This document shows positions 10,107 to 17,827 of a DNA stretch of 64,000 bases, piece after piece. Origin of the DNA: Legionella lytica (GTDB lineage: Bacteria > Pseudomonadota > Gammaproteobacteria > Legionellales > Legionellaceae). The position numbers and the translations under genes were made by a program. The notes beneath the pieces were generated by a model. That model searched no databases. It was not told the origin of the DNA and worked only from the letters and a program-made list of their open reading frames with translations. The DNA lies in the NCBI RefSeq assembly GCF_023921225.1, contig NZ_CP071528.1, forward strand, positions 186,001 to 250,000, given 5' to 3'. Each line of letters opens with the position of its first letter. Positions within the stretch are counted from its first letter, which is position 1.

Positions 10107-10135
10107 ATGACTGGTCTATGGGCCAGTCATTTCTT
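10107..10135 (+). terminator. Terminator after the small secreted protein gene
   Basis: The 8-bp stem ATGACTGG (10107-10114) pairs with CCAGTCAT (10123-10130), loop 8 nt, followed by TTCTT. It lies 11 nt after the stop codon. Confidence 0.7.
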
Positions 10136-10274
10136 GAGCATCTATGTCAAAGAGAAAACCTGATTGCAAATTTGAATGATTAAACAACTATTTTTATTAT
10201 TGCTCTTACAGGCAGAGAGTCGGTTTTGGTAAGCCGACATGTAAACAGAAGCGTTGAGCTGATAAAAAGGAGCA

Positions 10275-10713
10275 AATGGAAATCCAATCAAGGAGAGAAT
10301 TATGAGGCAACATAATGACACGCATAGTACCACAGTCGAGCGCGCTCTTTTCCATGATAAAAGAGTATTAAAGTGGGAATGCTTTGGATTTGGTAGCGAG
10401 CAGCTAACGTTTGTTGTGATTCCGTATTGATTTTAGCAAACCTAACTTAGGGCTCCAGAAGTGTTGCAGCCTTTTCAAAATAAGGTGCCATAATTTTACA
10501 TGGGCCACACCATTCGGCCCAAAAATCAACAAACACTGGAATATCATTCTTTTGGAAATGAAGATCGAACTGTGCTGCGTCTAAAGAAACAGGTTTTCCT
10601 TCGAAGAGTGCTTTTTGACATTTCCCATATTTTGGGTTCTCGACCAATCGCGTAGAGAGCAAGCGATTTGTTGTTTAACAGTGTGGGCAAACAAGATGGA
10701 TTGAATCCTTCAT
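10275..10713 (-). pseudogene. trxC: Thioredoxin 2 (trxC-type) pseudogene
   Basis: Reading the minus strand from ATG 10713 gives MKDSIHLVCPHC, then an in-frame TAA at 10677-10675 (probably once CAA, Gln), then [26 protein letters not shown] in two parts. The redox centre WAEWCGPCK follows, then a second in-frame TAA at 10449-10447 after LLEP. Beyond it the same frame continues with VRFAKINTESQQ and IQSIPTLILFYHGKERARL, a clear thioredoxin C-terminal half. Near 10330 a frameshift moves the last homologous bit (SLLDWI) into another frame. One Cys of the second zinc CxxC is Tyr (NPKYGKC). TrxC is a zinc-binding thioredoxin. With two stops, a frameshift and a lost zinc ligand, this copy is dead. 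Confidence 0.88.
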
Positions 10714-10915
10714 AATACGAGCGCCCATCAATTTAACCGTTTAATTTTTTATACCCAATATGAACTTTTGCTCAATAAACCTCTTTAAAACCAAAAATGA
10801 TACACACACATCTAAGTTATGGAAAGTACTTATCTCTTAAATCTTATATTACTTAAGTTATCTTCCATGATAAAATTAGAAGCAATTTTTTAATAGTGAT
10901 AAATTAGGATTGAGT

Positions 10916-12055
10916 ATGTTTAATTCGTTCCATGCAGATGGAGTAAAAGCACTTGATGAACATAATTATGGAATAGCTAAAGATTTTTTCCTTCAAGCAA
11001 TTGAAAAAAATCCAGAAGTAGCAGAAAGCTATTTTTATTTAGGAAAATGTTGCTTTTTTTGTGATGAAAAACAACAAGCTCTATCCCCCTTAAAAAAGTT
11101 CATTGAATTAAGGCAAAATAATTCAGATGAAGTAGCCAATGTTTCTTATGCATTCGATTTACTAGGTCAATGTTATGAAGCGGAAAACAAGAACACTGCA
11201 GCACTAAGATGTTACGAAACGGCAACTAAGATTTATCCATCCGCAGCTTCAGCCTGGAACAACATGGGTTTGTTTTATATAAAATCTGCTCTGCATTATC
11301 TTGAAACAGATCTGGCAAGCAGCGCGAAAGTTTTTAAAGGAGCACTGTTTTTTATCAAAAAAGCCTTGGAGCTATGTAGTGACAATCCTGTATTTCTACA
11401 AACTGCAGCCAGTTGGTATGAACAATACATCGAAGTTCTTGAAAGAGCGGTTGAAAATGTGGAGGCTATACAGAAAAATATCACTAGCAATTTTAGTTAT
11501 GCAATACAATATTACCGAAAAGCATTATCCTTATGTCACGAGCAAGACCTAGCCTTAAAAAATATTATTTCATCTAACCTTACAGAATGTTTAGCGCAAT
11601 ATGGCCATCACTTGTATAAAAATAAAGATTATAAAAATGCACAAGTAATTTATTTAGAAGCAATGTATCTTGATCCAGAACACCTTATTGTCATTAATCA
11701 AATTGGAATGTCTCTTTTTAAACAGAATTGCTTCTCTGAGGCCAGAAATTATTTTTCGTCCATCTTGGAAAAAACAGACGATAAACAAGAAGTTGCGGAT
11801 GCATGGTTAAATATTGCTTGTACTTACAGATTAGAGAAAAAATGGAGGAAGGCTGAAGAGGCTCTTAGCCACGCTCAGAAATTTGCACCAGAGGACTCTT
11901 CTATTACCGAGGAAGAAATAAAACTGAATGAAGCAAAATTGGCCGAACTACTTATATCTACACCTCAAACATTATTTGGCAGCTCAAATCTTGATTCTTT
12001 AGATACTGGAAGTAAAACAGTTCAAGAGTCAAGTTTCCAATTTAAGGTAGACTAA
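10916..12055 (+). CDS. Tetratricopeptide-repeat protein
   Basis: The protein is about 379 aa. The ATG at 10916 has AGGA 6 nt upstream and is preferred to the TTG at 10910. It is built of TPR-like helical pairs: residues about 5-110 (ALDEHNYGIAKDFFLQAIEKNP then AESYFYLGKCCF), about 85-125 (AALRCYETATKIYP then ASAWNNMG), and about 200-320 (YKNAQVIYLEAMYLDPEHL then AWLNIACTYRLEKKWRKAEEAL). There is no signal peptide and no catalytic motif. TPR arrays mediate protein-protein contacts. In Legionella such stand-alone TPR proteins include effectors, but the C-terminus here gives no strong translocation signal. Function is unknown. Confidence 0.85.
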   Translation: MFNSFHADGVKALDEHNYGIAKDFFLQAIEKNPEVAESYFYLGKCCFFCDEKQQALSPLKKFIELRQNNSDEVANVSYAFDLLGQCYEAENKNTAALRCYETATKIYPSAASAWNNMGLFYIKSALHYLETDLASSAKVFKGALFFIKKALELCSDNPVFLQTAASWYEQYIEVLERAVENVEAIQKNITSNFSYAIQYYRKALSLCHEQDLALKNIISSNLTECLAQYGHHLYKNKDYKNAQVIYLEAMYLDPEHLIVINQIGMSLFKQNCFSEARNYFSSILEKTDDKQEVADAWLNIACTYRLEKKWRKAEEALSHAQKFAPEDSSITEEEIKLNEAKLAELLISTPQTLFGSSNLDSLDTGSKTVQESSFQFKVD

Positions 12056-12122
12056 AATTTTCTAAAGCATATTTAGTTCATTTCCACTCTGGGCTAGATA
12101 TGCTGTCAAACCTGGCTTAAAA

Positions 12123-12293
12123 CTACGCTTCGTCATCATTTCCGGTTTCTTCGCTGACTCGTTGATAGCGCACGCGAGATTTTGTTTTCGAGTCTAAAAG
12201 ATGGAATTTGAGCTCATTGTTTTCTTCTATAGACACTAATGATACTGGGATGCAAACAAGACCGAAGGAGATTTCACCTTTCCAAATGGATGG
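12123..12293 (-). pseudogene. ku: Ku protein remnant (N-terminal about 56 codons)
   Basis: On the minus strand the open stretch reads (P)S-IWKGEISFGLVCIPVSLV, then EENNELKFHLLDSKTKSRVR and YQRVSEETG. This is the signature Ku N-terminus (WKG.ISFGLV..P, FHLLD, RV..ETG). No start codon is present: the position expected for ATG is a TAA at 12296-12294. A TAG at 12125-12123 ends it, whereas bacterial Ku is about 260-300 aa. Nothing Ku-like continues beyond. This is a fragment of the DNA-end-binding partner of ligase D, whose intact gene ends 3.5 kb away. Confidence 0.85.
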
Positions 12294-12296
12294 TTA

Positions 12297-12614
12297 GATA
12301 ATTTTAGACTATTAAAAACAATAAGAAGAATTGCCATAGGGTTATACTTTGAGAAAATGGGACGATGGGTTGTGTTCGTATACCATCCCTTTGGATATGA
12401 GTAAGGGGATGTTCGCGCAAAAGTACTTTCTCGACTTAGTCCTTTTCAAACGGATCGGGATGAGCGTAAAAGCGAACTTTTTTGAAGAAACTATTATAAC
12501 TATATTTCCGGCCCCCACATCGGTAGGAGGATTTATTTGCTTTTTATGAGATTGGATATCATATTTACTCCTATTGAGATAGATTAGGCCTCATTCAATT
12601 GCACATTGTTCACC
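12297..12614. other. Intergenic stretch without a supported gene
   Basis: About 320 bases between the Ku remnant and the miniature element. A 66-codon TTG-started frame on the plus strand (12349-12549) has no ribosome-binding site and no recognisable domain, so I do not call it. Confidence 0.5.
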
Positions 12615-12854
12615 TTGACCTCCGACCGAGATCTTTGTAAAAAAGGGTCATGTCCATACTTAGACTCTATGATTAACTAAATCAAAGAGGTTCTTTGCCT
12701 ATAATAGGCGAGCCTTGACGATATTAACCCAATATGGAAATGGTTGGGCTTTGAGATAAAATAAAAAAACATAGTATACCTACGGTGTAAAGTGCATAAT
12801 TTGAGTGAGATTTGATCATGACCCTTTTTTACAAAGATCTCGGTCGGAGGTCAA
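12615..12854. mobile_element. Miniature inverted-repeat element with perfect 38-bp ends (TIME-like)
   Basis: Bases 12615-12652 and 12817-12854 are perfect inverted copies of one 38-bp sequence (TTGACCTCCGACCGAG... outward). They enclose 164 bp with no ORF. A 38-bp terminal repeat is the hallmark length of Tn3-family elements, and a size near 240 bp fits Tn3-derived miniature elements (TIMEs). The outer bases are TTGACC, not the usual GGGG, so the family is not certain. The 5-bp flanks (TCACC and TTTGA) do not match, so no target duplication is visible. On the right it directly abuts a resolvase tail. Confidence 0.8.
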
Positions 12855-13079
12855 TTTGAACGGAAAATTTTAAGGGAACGTGTTAAATCCGGTATCGCTC
12901 ATGCCAGACAAAAAGGAAAAAATCACGGTCGACCTGCAACAACAAAAAAATACGAAAGTGAAATAGATACATTATTTAAATCAGGATTTAGTAAATCTGA
13001 AATTGCTAAAAGACTTGGCATTGGCCGAACATCGGTAAGACGAGTTTTATCCGCACAATTACAGGAATTAGAATGCTAA
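12855..13079 (+). pseudogene. Serine resolvase/invertase C-terminal fragment
   Basis: The open frame starting right at the end of the miniature element encodes FERKILRERVKSGIAHARQK, GKNHGRPATTKKY, and a C-terminal helix-turn-helix (SKSEIAKRLGIGRTSVRRVL), ending at TAA 13077. This is the end of the catalytic domain plus the HTH of a Tn3-type resolvase. The catalytic Ser and the first two thirds are missing, and no start codon is evident. Its last codons overlap the ATG of the P-loop kinase gene (13073), so it may once have been translationally coupled to it. Confidence 0.85.
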
Positions 13080-13597
13080 TTATTTTTGGTGGACTGCCAG
13101 GAACTGGTAAAACAACAATTTCAAAGGAAGTAGCCAGCCGCTTGAAGGCTGTTTACCTGAGAGTGGATACTGTTGAGCAAACATTAAAAAATTTAGAGGG
13201 CTACCCTGATTCATTGATAATAGGCTCTGAAGGTTATGTAATAAGTTATGCTATCGCGAAAGAAAATTTGGCGTTGGGCCTGGATGTTATTGCTGATTCA
13301 GTTAATCCAATTGCCATTACTCGCCACGACTGGCGCCAGGTTGCTAAAGAAGCGGATACTGATTATGTAGAAATTGAATTAATTTGTTCAGATAAAATAC
13401 AACATCAAGGCAGGATAGAAAAGAGAGTGGCAGATATAAACGGTCATAAACTACCTACATGGAAAGATGTTTTAAATAGAGATTATGAACCATGGGAATC
13501 AATATCTATGATTATTGACACCTCCAAACATACTGTAAATGAGTCTGTTCAAAAAATTATTGAGCTATTAGCCTCATTACAGAACAAGGGAAGTTAA
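13073..13597 (+). CDS. P-loop kinase-like AAA_33 family protein
   Basis: The 174-aa protein starts almost immediately with a Walker A motif (GLPGTGKTT, residues 7-15), followed by the DxVE segment (RVDTVEQ) and a probable Walker B (LDVIADSVNP). The layout is that of small nucleoside, shikimate or zeta-like kinases in the AAA_33 group, many of which act in sugar or antibiotic phosphorylation or in toxin systems. The substrate cannot be read from the sequence. It overlaps the resolvase tail by 7 nt and sits upstream of the cupin and VOC genes on the same strand, so the three may be one accessory cassette. Confidence 0.85.
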   Translation: MLIIFGGLPGTGKTTISKEVASRLKAVYLRVDTVEQTLKNLEGYPDSLIIGSEGYVISYAIAKENLALGLDVIADSVNPIAITRHDWRQVAKEADTDYVEIELICSDKIQHQGRIEKRVADINGHKLPTWKDVLNRDYEPWESISMIIDTSKHTVNESVQKIIELLASLQNKGS

Positions 13598-13652
13598 CTC
13601 ATAACAACTTAATCGTGGTCAACGAGACAAGTACAAATTTAGCAGGGGTATA

Positions 13653-14012
13653 ATGAAAAAAGTGAACCTGGCCGAAAAATTTAACCTTTTTAATGAGCAC
13701 TGGTCTCCTTATATTGTTGGAGAACTCAATGGGCAATATGTCAAGCTGGCAAAGTTCAAGGGAGAATTCATGTGGCATAGCCACGCCAAAGAAGATGAGT
13801 TATTTTTAGTAGTAAAAGGCACGCTCAGAATTGAATTTCGAGATGGAATAGTTACCTTAAATGAAGGTGAATTTTATATTGTCCCAAAAGGAGTTGAACA
13901 TAAACCTGTTGCAGATGAGGAAGCGCATGTAATGCTGTTAGAACCCAAATCTACGGAGCAAACTGGCGGAATTGAAAGTAACTTGCTCGTTGATAAGCAA
14001 CCAAGGATTTGA
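13653..14012 (+). CDS. Cupin-domain protein (119 aa)
   Basis: A single conserved beta-barrel cupin. Motif 1 is WHSHAKEDELFLVVKG (metal-ligand His-x-His and Glu, about residues 42-57) and motif 2 is EGEFYIVPKGVEHKP (about 73-87). Small single-domain cupins of this type bind a divalent metal; some are isomerases, others bind ligands. The ATG is preceded by AGGGG. The gene is 55 nt after the P-loop kinase and 9 nt before the broken VOC gene. Substrate unknown. Confidence 0.88.
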   Translation: MKKVNLAEKFNLFNEHWSPYIVGELNGQYVKLAKFKGEFMWHSHAKEDELFLVVKGTLRIEFRDGIVTLNEGEFYIVPKGVEHKPVADEEAHVMLLEPKSTEQTGGIESNLLVDKQPRI

Positions 14013-14021
14013 GGAAAAAGC

Positions 14022-14416
14022 ATGATTGACCATGTGACAATTTATGTAACTGATCTCTTGAAAAGCAAACGCTTTTACGAAAAGGTTTTCCTACCTTTGA
14101 TTATAAGGTATCCTTTGGAGATGAGGGAAAATTTTGGGCATTCCACATAGGGAACGGAGCTCTGTTCGAAATCGCTCAATATAAAGACGGTGAGAGGGGA
14201 ACGCCATGTCATATCGCTTTTCGAGCCAATTGCTAAAAACAGGTCGAAAAATTTTATGAATCAGCGTTAGCTGCCGATGGCCAATGTAATGGCGCTCCAG
14301 GATTAAGGCCACAATATACAAAAATATATTATGCTGCCTTTATAATCGACCCGAATGGACATAATATTGAAGCTGTATTTGACTCCAGGATACATAACTG
14401 TCATCAACCGAGATAA
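14022..14416 (+). pseudogene. Glyoxalase/VOC family pseudogene
   Basis: The ATG at 14022, with GAGGAAAAAG just before it, opens MIDHVTIYVTDLLKSKRFYE, typical of a vicinal-oxygen-chelate protein. After FLPL a single-base frameshift (about 14095) leads into the correct frame: DYKVSFGDEGKFWAFHIGNG, TPCHIAFRANC. Then comes an in-frame TAA, then KQVEKFYESALAADG, GAPGLRPQY, FIIDPNGHNIEAVF, ending at TAA 14414. The complete VOC fold (about 125 aa) is recognisable, but one frameshift and one nonsense codon interrupt it. It lies 9 nt after the cupin gene. Confidence 0.88.
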
Positions 14417-14560
14417 ATAGACTCCTTAGATGCTGATTATAATCAAGAAAATTACAGATGTTTAAATTATGTACAAAAGTGGGCCTTTTCGTTAGAATTC
14501 CGGCCGACCCTCAATCTGGCTGAAATAGACCGCTTCATATATATTTTAAAGTCGAGGATA

Positions 14561-15154
14561 GTGAATATTGTGCCTATAAAATTAGTAAGAAACAAACTTG
14601 GGTATGGTCAAAAAAAGATCTACGTTCCCAGCCTGGCTCCAATTATGGAAGAGCGAAGTAATGCGGCAGATGAATCTGAGCCTGAATCCATATCGGCCTC
14701 AGTGAGCTACTCAAGCGAAGCTCATTCAGAAGACTGGTGGTCCGCGTACAGTTCGAATGAGACAGATGAAATAACGCATACTGATTTAAAAATCGAAGAA
14801 AATTATAAGATTTATTCTTTATTATACAATACAGTTCCCATTTTGCAACGCACTGAGTCAGAAGAATTTAAACACTATCAAGCTGTGTTTGATAAGTTTT
14901 TAAAAGATTATTCAAGCTACCTCAATAATACCACTTCATTTCTTAATGAAATTAAAATAATTCATTCTACGCAGAACCATGAACCTGTTAACTGCTGCTC
15001 TATTTTCAAAAAGAAGGCGCCTGCCAATACAGTAACGAATAAACTCATTATGCTTATGATTCATTCGTCTATGCAACTAGACCTAGCAAGTATCCAACGA
15101 ATTCAAGAACTAGTGGGCGATCCCTCGTATCCGGCGCAGAGCCTTGAGTTTTGA
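14561..15154 (+). CDS. Hypothetical protein, possible effector (197 aa)
   Basis: The gene begins with GTG at 14561 (GAGG only 3 nt before) or, better spaced, GTG at 14570. I recognise no domain. Residues about 28-70 form a Ser/Glu/Asp-rich low-complexity stretch (DESEPESISASVSYSSEAHS) and the C-terminal two thirds look helical. There is no signal peptide or membrane segment. A soluble, acidic, unrecognised protein among mobile DNA in a Legionella-like genome could be an effector, but direct evidence is lacking. Confidence 0.6.
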   Translation: MNIVPIKLVRNKLGYGQKKIYVPSLAPIMEERSNAADESEPESISASVSYSSEAHSEDWWSAYSSNETDEITHTDLKIEENYKIYSLLYNTVPILQRTESEEFKHYQAVFDKFLKDYSSYLNNTTSFLNEIKIIHSTQNHEPVNCCSIFKKKAPANTVTNKLIMLMIHSSMQLDLASIQRIQELVGDPSYPAQSLEF

Positions 15155-15208
15155 ATACAGTAGTTTTTTATTGAGCAGATGAGATGGGTTGCTCTCATAA
15201 AAGGGGTT

Positions 15209-15635
15209 TTATCCAGATAGCACTGGTTTGTCCTGATCTACCTTTGCATTCCTTATAGAATAAGGGTTTTGGGTATTGTAACCATCTTTAAAGCCCATTA
15301 GTAAATTCTTAATAATTCCTTTTATATTAAAAAGTTCATCGCTTGTGGAAAAAATAAAATTTCCATGCAAGCTAATATGCTGCCAAGCAACGGGTGACCA
15401 TCTTTAATTTGACGGACTAACTCGGCATTACCAGCCATTTCAGATTGTACTAATAGCTCTGATAACAAAGAAGCATTATAGTAAATAATGCAACAAGCTA
15501 ATATCCTGTTACATTGGTTACTGATTTCCAAGGCATTCTCTGATTTTCCTAATATTTTTTTACCACTAACTTGCAACAACGCCTTACGCAGCTGATGAAA
15601 AGCTTCTCCGCGATTTAATGCCCGATGTACTTGTT
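15209..15635 (-). pseudogene. tnpA: Tn3-family transposase C-terminal fragment
   Basis: The minus strand reads VHRALNRGEAFHQLRKALLQ, a CNRILACCIIYYNASLLSEL stretch and RQIKDG. It then shifts frame near 15400 and continues SPVAWQHISLHGNFIF to a stop at 15209. The EAxHQLR, CN..L...IIYYN and SPVAWQHI..G.F motifs are the conserved C-terminus of Tn3-family TnpA, and the intact transposase at 17828-20872 has the same elements. The fragment is only about 140 aa of roughly 1000 and starts at the inverted repeat at 15636. Confidence 0.82.
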
Positions 15636-15908
15636 GGCCTTACGCTCCGGAACTTGCGCTGTGATGCAAAATTAACAAGCAATAGTCGCCCATATTGAAC
15701 TATTATTTAACTGAAATATTGATGCTAGTTCCTAGAACGGTGAGAGTAGGAACTCAATTAGTTATTTTGGCGTACATACGCTCGAAGAAATGACAAAATC
15801 CAATAAAAATATCAACCACAAAAGTTAAATAGGAATCAATAGCGTTAGATTTCTAGCCTTTCTTAGTCAGAACTTTGCGTCACAGCGCAAGTTCCGGAAC
15901 GCGGCTGA
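15636..15908. repeat. Inverted-repeat-bounded segment, probable degenerate Tn3-derived miniature element
   Basis: The 38-bp sequence at 15636-15673 (GGCCTTACGCTCCGGAACTT...) is matched in inverted orientation at 15871-15908. About 26 of the inner 28 bases are conserved and the outermost 10 diverge. The 273-bp segment has no gene. A third copy of the 38-bp sequence lies alone at 57742-57779. No target duplication is visible. It abuts the transposase fragment on the left. Confidence 0.65.
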
Positions 15909-16220
15909 GAGCAGGTTTATCGTGTTCGTATCCAGTTTTTGTTTCACCATTTGAATAATCACTGAAAAATTCTGCGTTAGCATAAGCTTCATCCACTGAA
16001 ATTTTATAAGTTAATTATAGACTGATAATTGAGCATAAAGGGTGAAAAATGGGTTAATTTGAATTTTAATAAGTTCATTAATGTCATTGGCTTAGATAGA
16101 AAAGTCCTCCCAGAACTCATGCTTAATGCAAAAGTCCAGGAGAAAAACGGCTCCAATTTAATGAACGTTTTTTGCTGGTGTTTTCGTAATCCAACTCCGG
16201 TGTTTGCGGGGCTTAATCGA
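15909..16220. other. Region with a short gene remnant on the minus strand
   Basis: On the minus strand, from about 15998 into the inverted repeat, an open stretch reads ISVDEAYANAEFFSDYSNGE and then KTGYEHDKPALSR, ending at a TGA inside the repeat (about 15880). It looks like the end of a protein, with its last residues supplied by the repeat, but has no recognisable family. Otherwise this stretch is noncoding downstream of the kinase stop. Confidence 0.35.
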
Positions 16221-17730
16221 TTAATGAGAATGCAACCAACGTTTAATGTCGAGAAGGCTTTCATCAATCACCCGAAGGGTTTGTTGATAGAGTGCTTCCA
16301 GCAACTCACGTTGCCCTGACTTCCAATATCTTTCTAAGTATTGGCAGGCCATTTTAATTTTTACCGTACCCACATAGACTGCGCCACCCTTGATTTTATG
16401 AGCTATTTGTTGGACTTTATCCCAATCTAATGCGTCATGCGCCTGTTTCATTAGCTGGACATCGGGAATCAGCGAGTCATTCACCATAAAATGCAGCATT
16501 TGAACGAGAACCTCAACGGTACCGGTTGCTTTAATGCCCGCGTCAATATCCAAAGCAGGGTAGGGTACTAAATCAAATAAGGAGTCATTGTGTTGGGGTA
16601 GTTCAGAACGATAGGCGACTTCTTGGGGCGTCGCATTCGGTTGATGATACCCTGGAATAAATGCATCGAGTATGTCGATGCAATTTTGTGCGGTCAGCGG
16701 CTTGGTTAAAACAGCATTCATGCCTGCCTCGATACAGCGTTGTTTATTTTCGTCACCGGCATGAGCTGTAAGGGCAATAATAGGGCTGTATGTTTTTTGC
16801 GTGATTTCGTACAGTCTAATTTGATGGGTGACTTCATAACCATCCATATCGGGTAATCCAATATCCATGAAAATGAGATTATAGTGTCCCTTTTTCCAGA
16901 GTTCGACTGCTTTTTCCCCCGTGTCTGCTAGATCCGTATCACAGTGAAGTTGGTGGAGAATAGCTTTTGCGACCGTTTGGGCAATAGGATTATCTTCAAC
17001 GACCAGCACACGAAATTTATGGCTATGTTGAGGGGAAACGGTTGGCTTAATTTCTTGGGCGTAGGGTGTTTCCAGAGGTTTATCAATAAGATCTTCCATC
17101 TGCGAATCAATGCCTGTGGCATCGTCAAGCAGCGGTTCTTGTAAAGGAATAAGGCAGGTAAATGTCGTGCCGCATCGTGCTTCACTGTGCACATAAATCT
17201 CCCCATCTAATTCATCGATAAATTGTTTGACCACCGAAAGACCAAGTCCTGCCCCTTTATAAATTCCCTGATAGGAGGGAGTAAGGCGCTTGAACTGCAC
17301 ATAAATTTCTTGTTGTTTGTCTTTGGGAATCCCAATCCCTGAGTCTTCCACCATCAGTTTTAATATTAATTTTCCATCGTCTTTTTTGGCGATTAGGGCG
17401 CTTAGTGTAACAAATCCGCTGTCGGTGAAATTCAACGCATTGGCCACTAGTTCCAAGGCTACACGGTGCAGACGCACCTTATCGCCAATAACATACTTTG
17501 GGAGGTCGCGGTCCATGTTCAGGGTTAAGGAAAGCCCCTTTTCTAAAGAGCGGGCGAGATTGAGTGCAATCACTTGGTTTAATGTGTTTTCGAGGCTGAA
17601 TTTTTTCTTTAATTTGGGGATTGCACCCGAGCTCACTCGAATTGCTTCTAGTACCTCATCTAATAAGTACAACAGAGCATGGCTTGATGCGACCAGGTTC
17701 TCTGAGTATTCTTTAATGTGAGGATTATCT
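16221..17730 (-). pseudogene. Hybrid histidine kinase, C-terminal part (HATPase-REC-Hpt), cut off by Tn3 insertion
   Basis: This is the 3' half of the gene whose 5' half lies at 23360-23927. It encodes the end of the dimerisation helices, the HATPase (N-box ELVANALNF, G1 DSGIGIPKD, G2 GAGLGLS), a receiver (VLVVEDNPIAQ, phospho-acceptor Asp in MDIGLPDMDG, KPL), and a C-terminal Hpt domain (AHKIKGGAVYVG, phospho-His). Removing the transposon and one TATCT copy joins 568 nt of 5' half to 1505 nt of 3' half, 2073 nt exactly in frame, a 690-aa protein. The remaining ORF from TTG 17672 could make a 483-aa product if transcribed from within the transposon. The intact gene at 48882-51239 has the same domain order plus a second PAS. 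Confidence 0.93.
17726..17730. repeat. Target-site duplication, left copy (TATCT)
   Basis: TATCT directly precedes the left GGGG end of the transposon and is repeated at 23360-23364 directly after its right end, the 5-bp duplication expected for Tn3-family transposition. Confidence 0.95.
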
Positions 17731-17768
17731 GGGGTCCTGTGGAAGAACTGACAAAAAGTGGGATTTCA
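17731..17768. repeat. Tn3 terminal inverted repeat, left
   Basis: 38 bp starting with GGGG, an exact reverse complement of 23322-23359. It lies 60 bp downstream of the tnpA stop. Confidence 0.96.
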
Positions 17769-17827
17769 AGATTTAGCCCAACAATCCGTGCAATTTTATT
17801 GCAAATAATTAAAAATGAACGCGTTAC

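Noticed and set aside
10142..10333. 63-codon minus-strand ORF with hydrophobic residues
   Set aside because: It is another frame of the trxC pseudogene tail; the hydrophobicity is a by-product and it starts with GTG without a ribosome-binding site.
12349..12549. 66-codon plus-strand ORF
   Set aside because: TTG start, no ribosome-binding site, no domain, in an otherwise noncoding gap.
16029..16319. 96-codon plus-strand ORF overlapping the kinase 3' end
   Set aside because: No ribosome-binding site or domain, and its 3' third lies antisense to the clearly coding Hpt domain.
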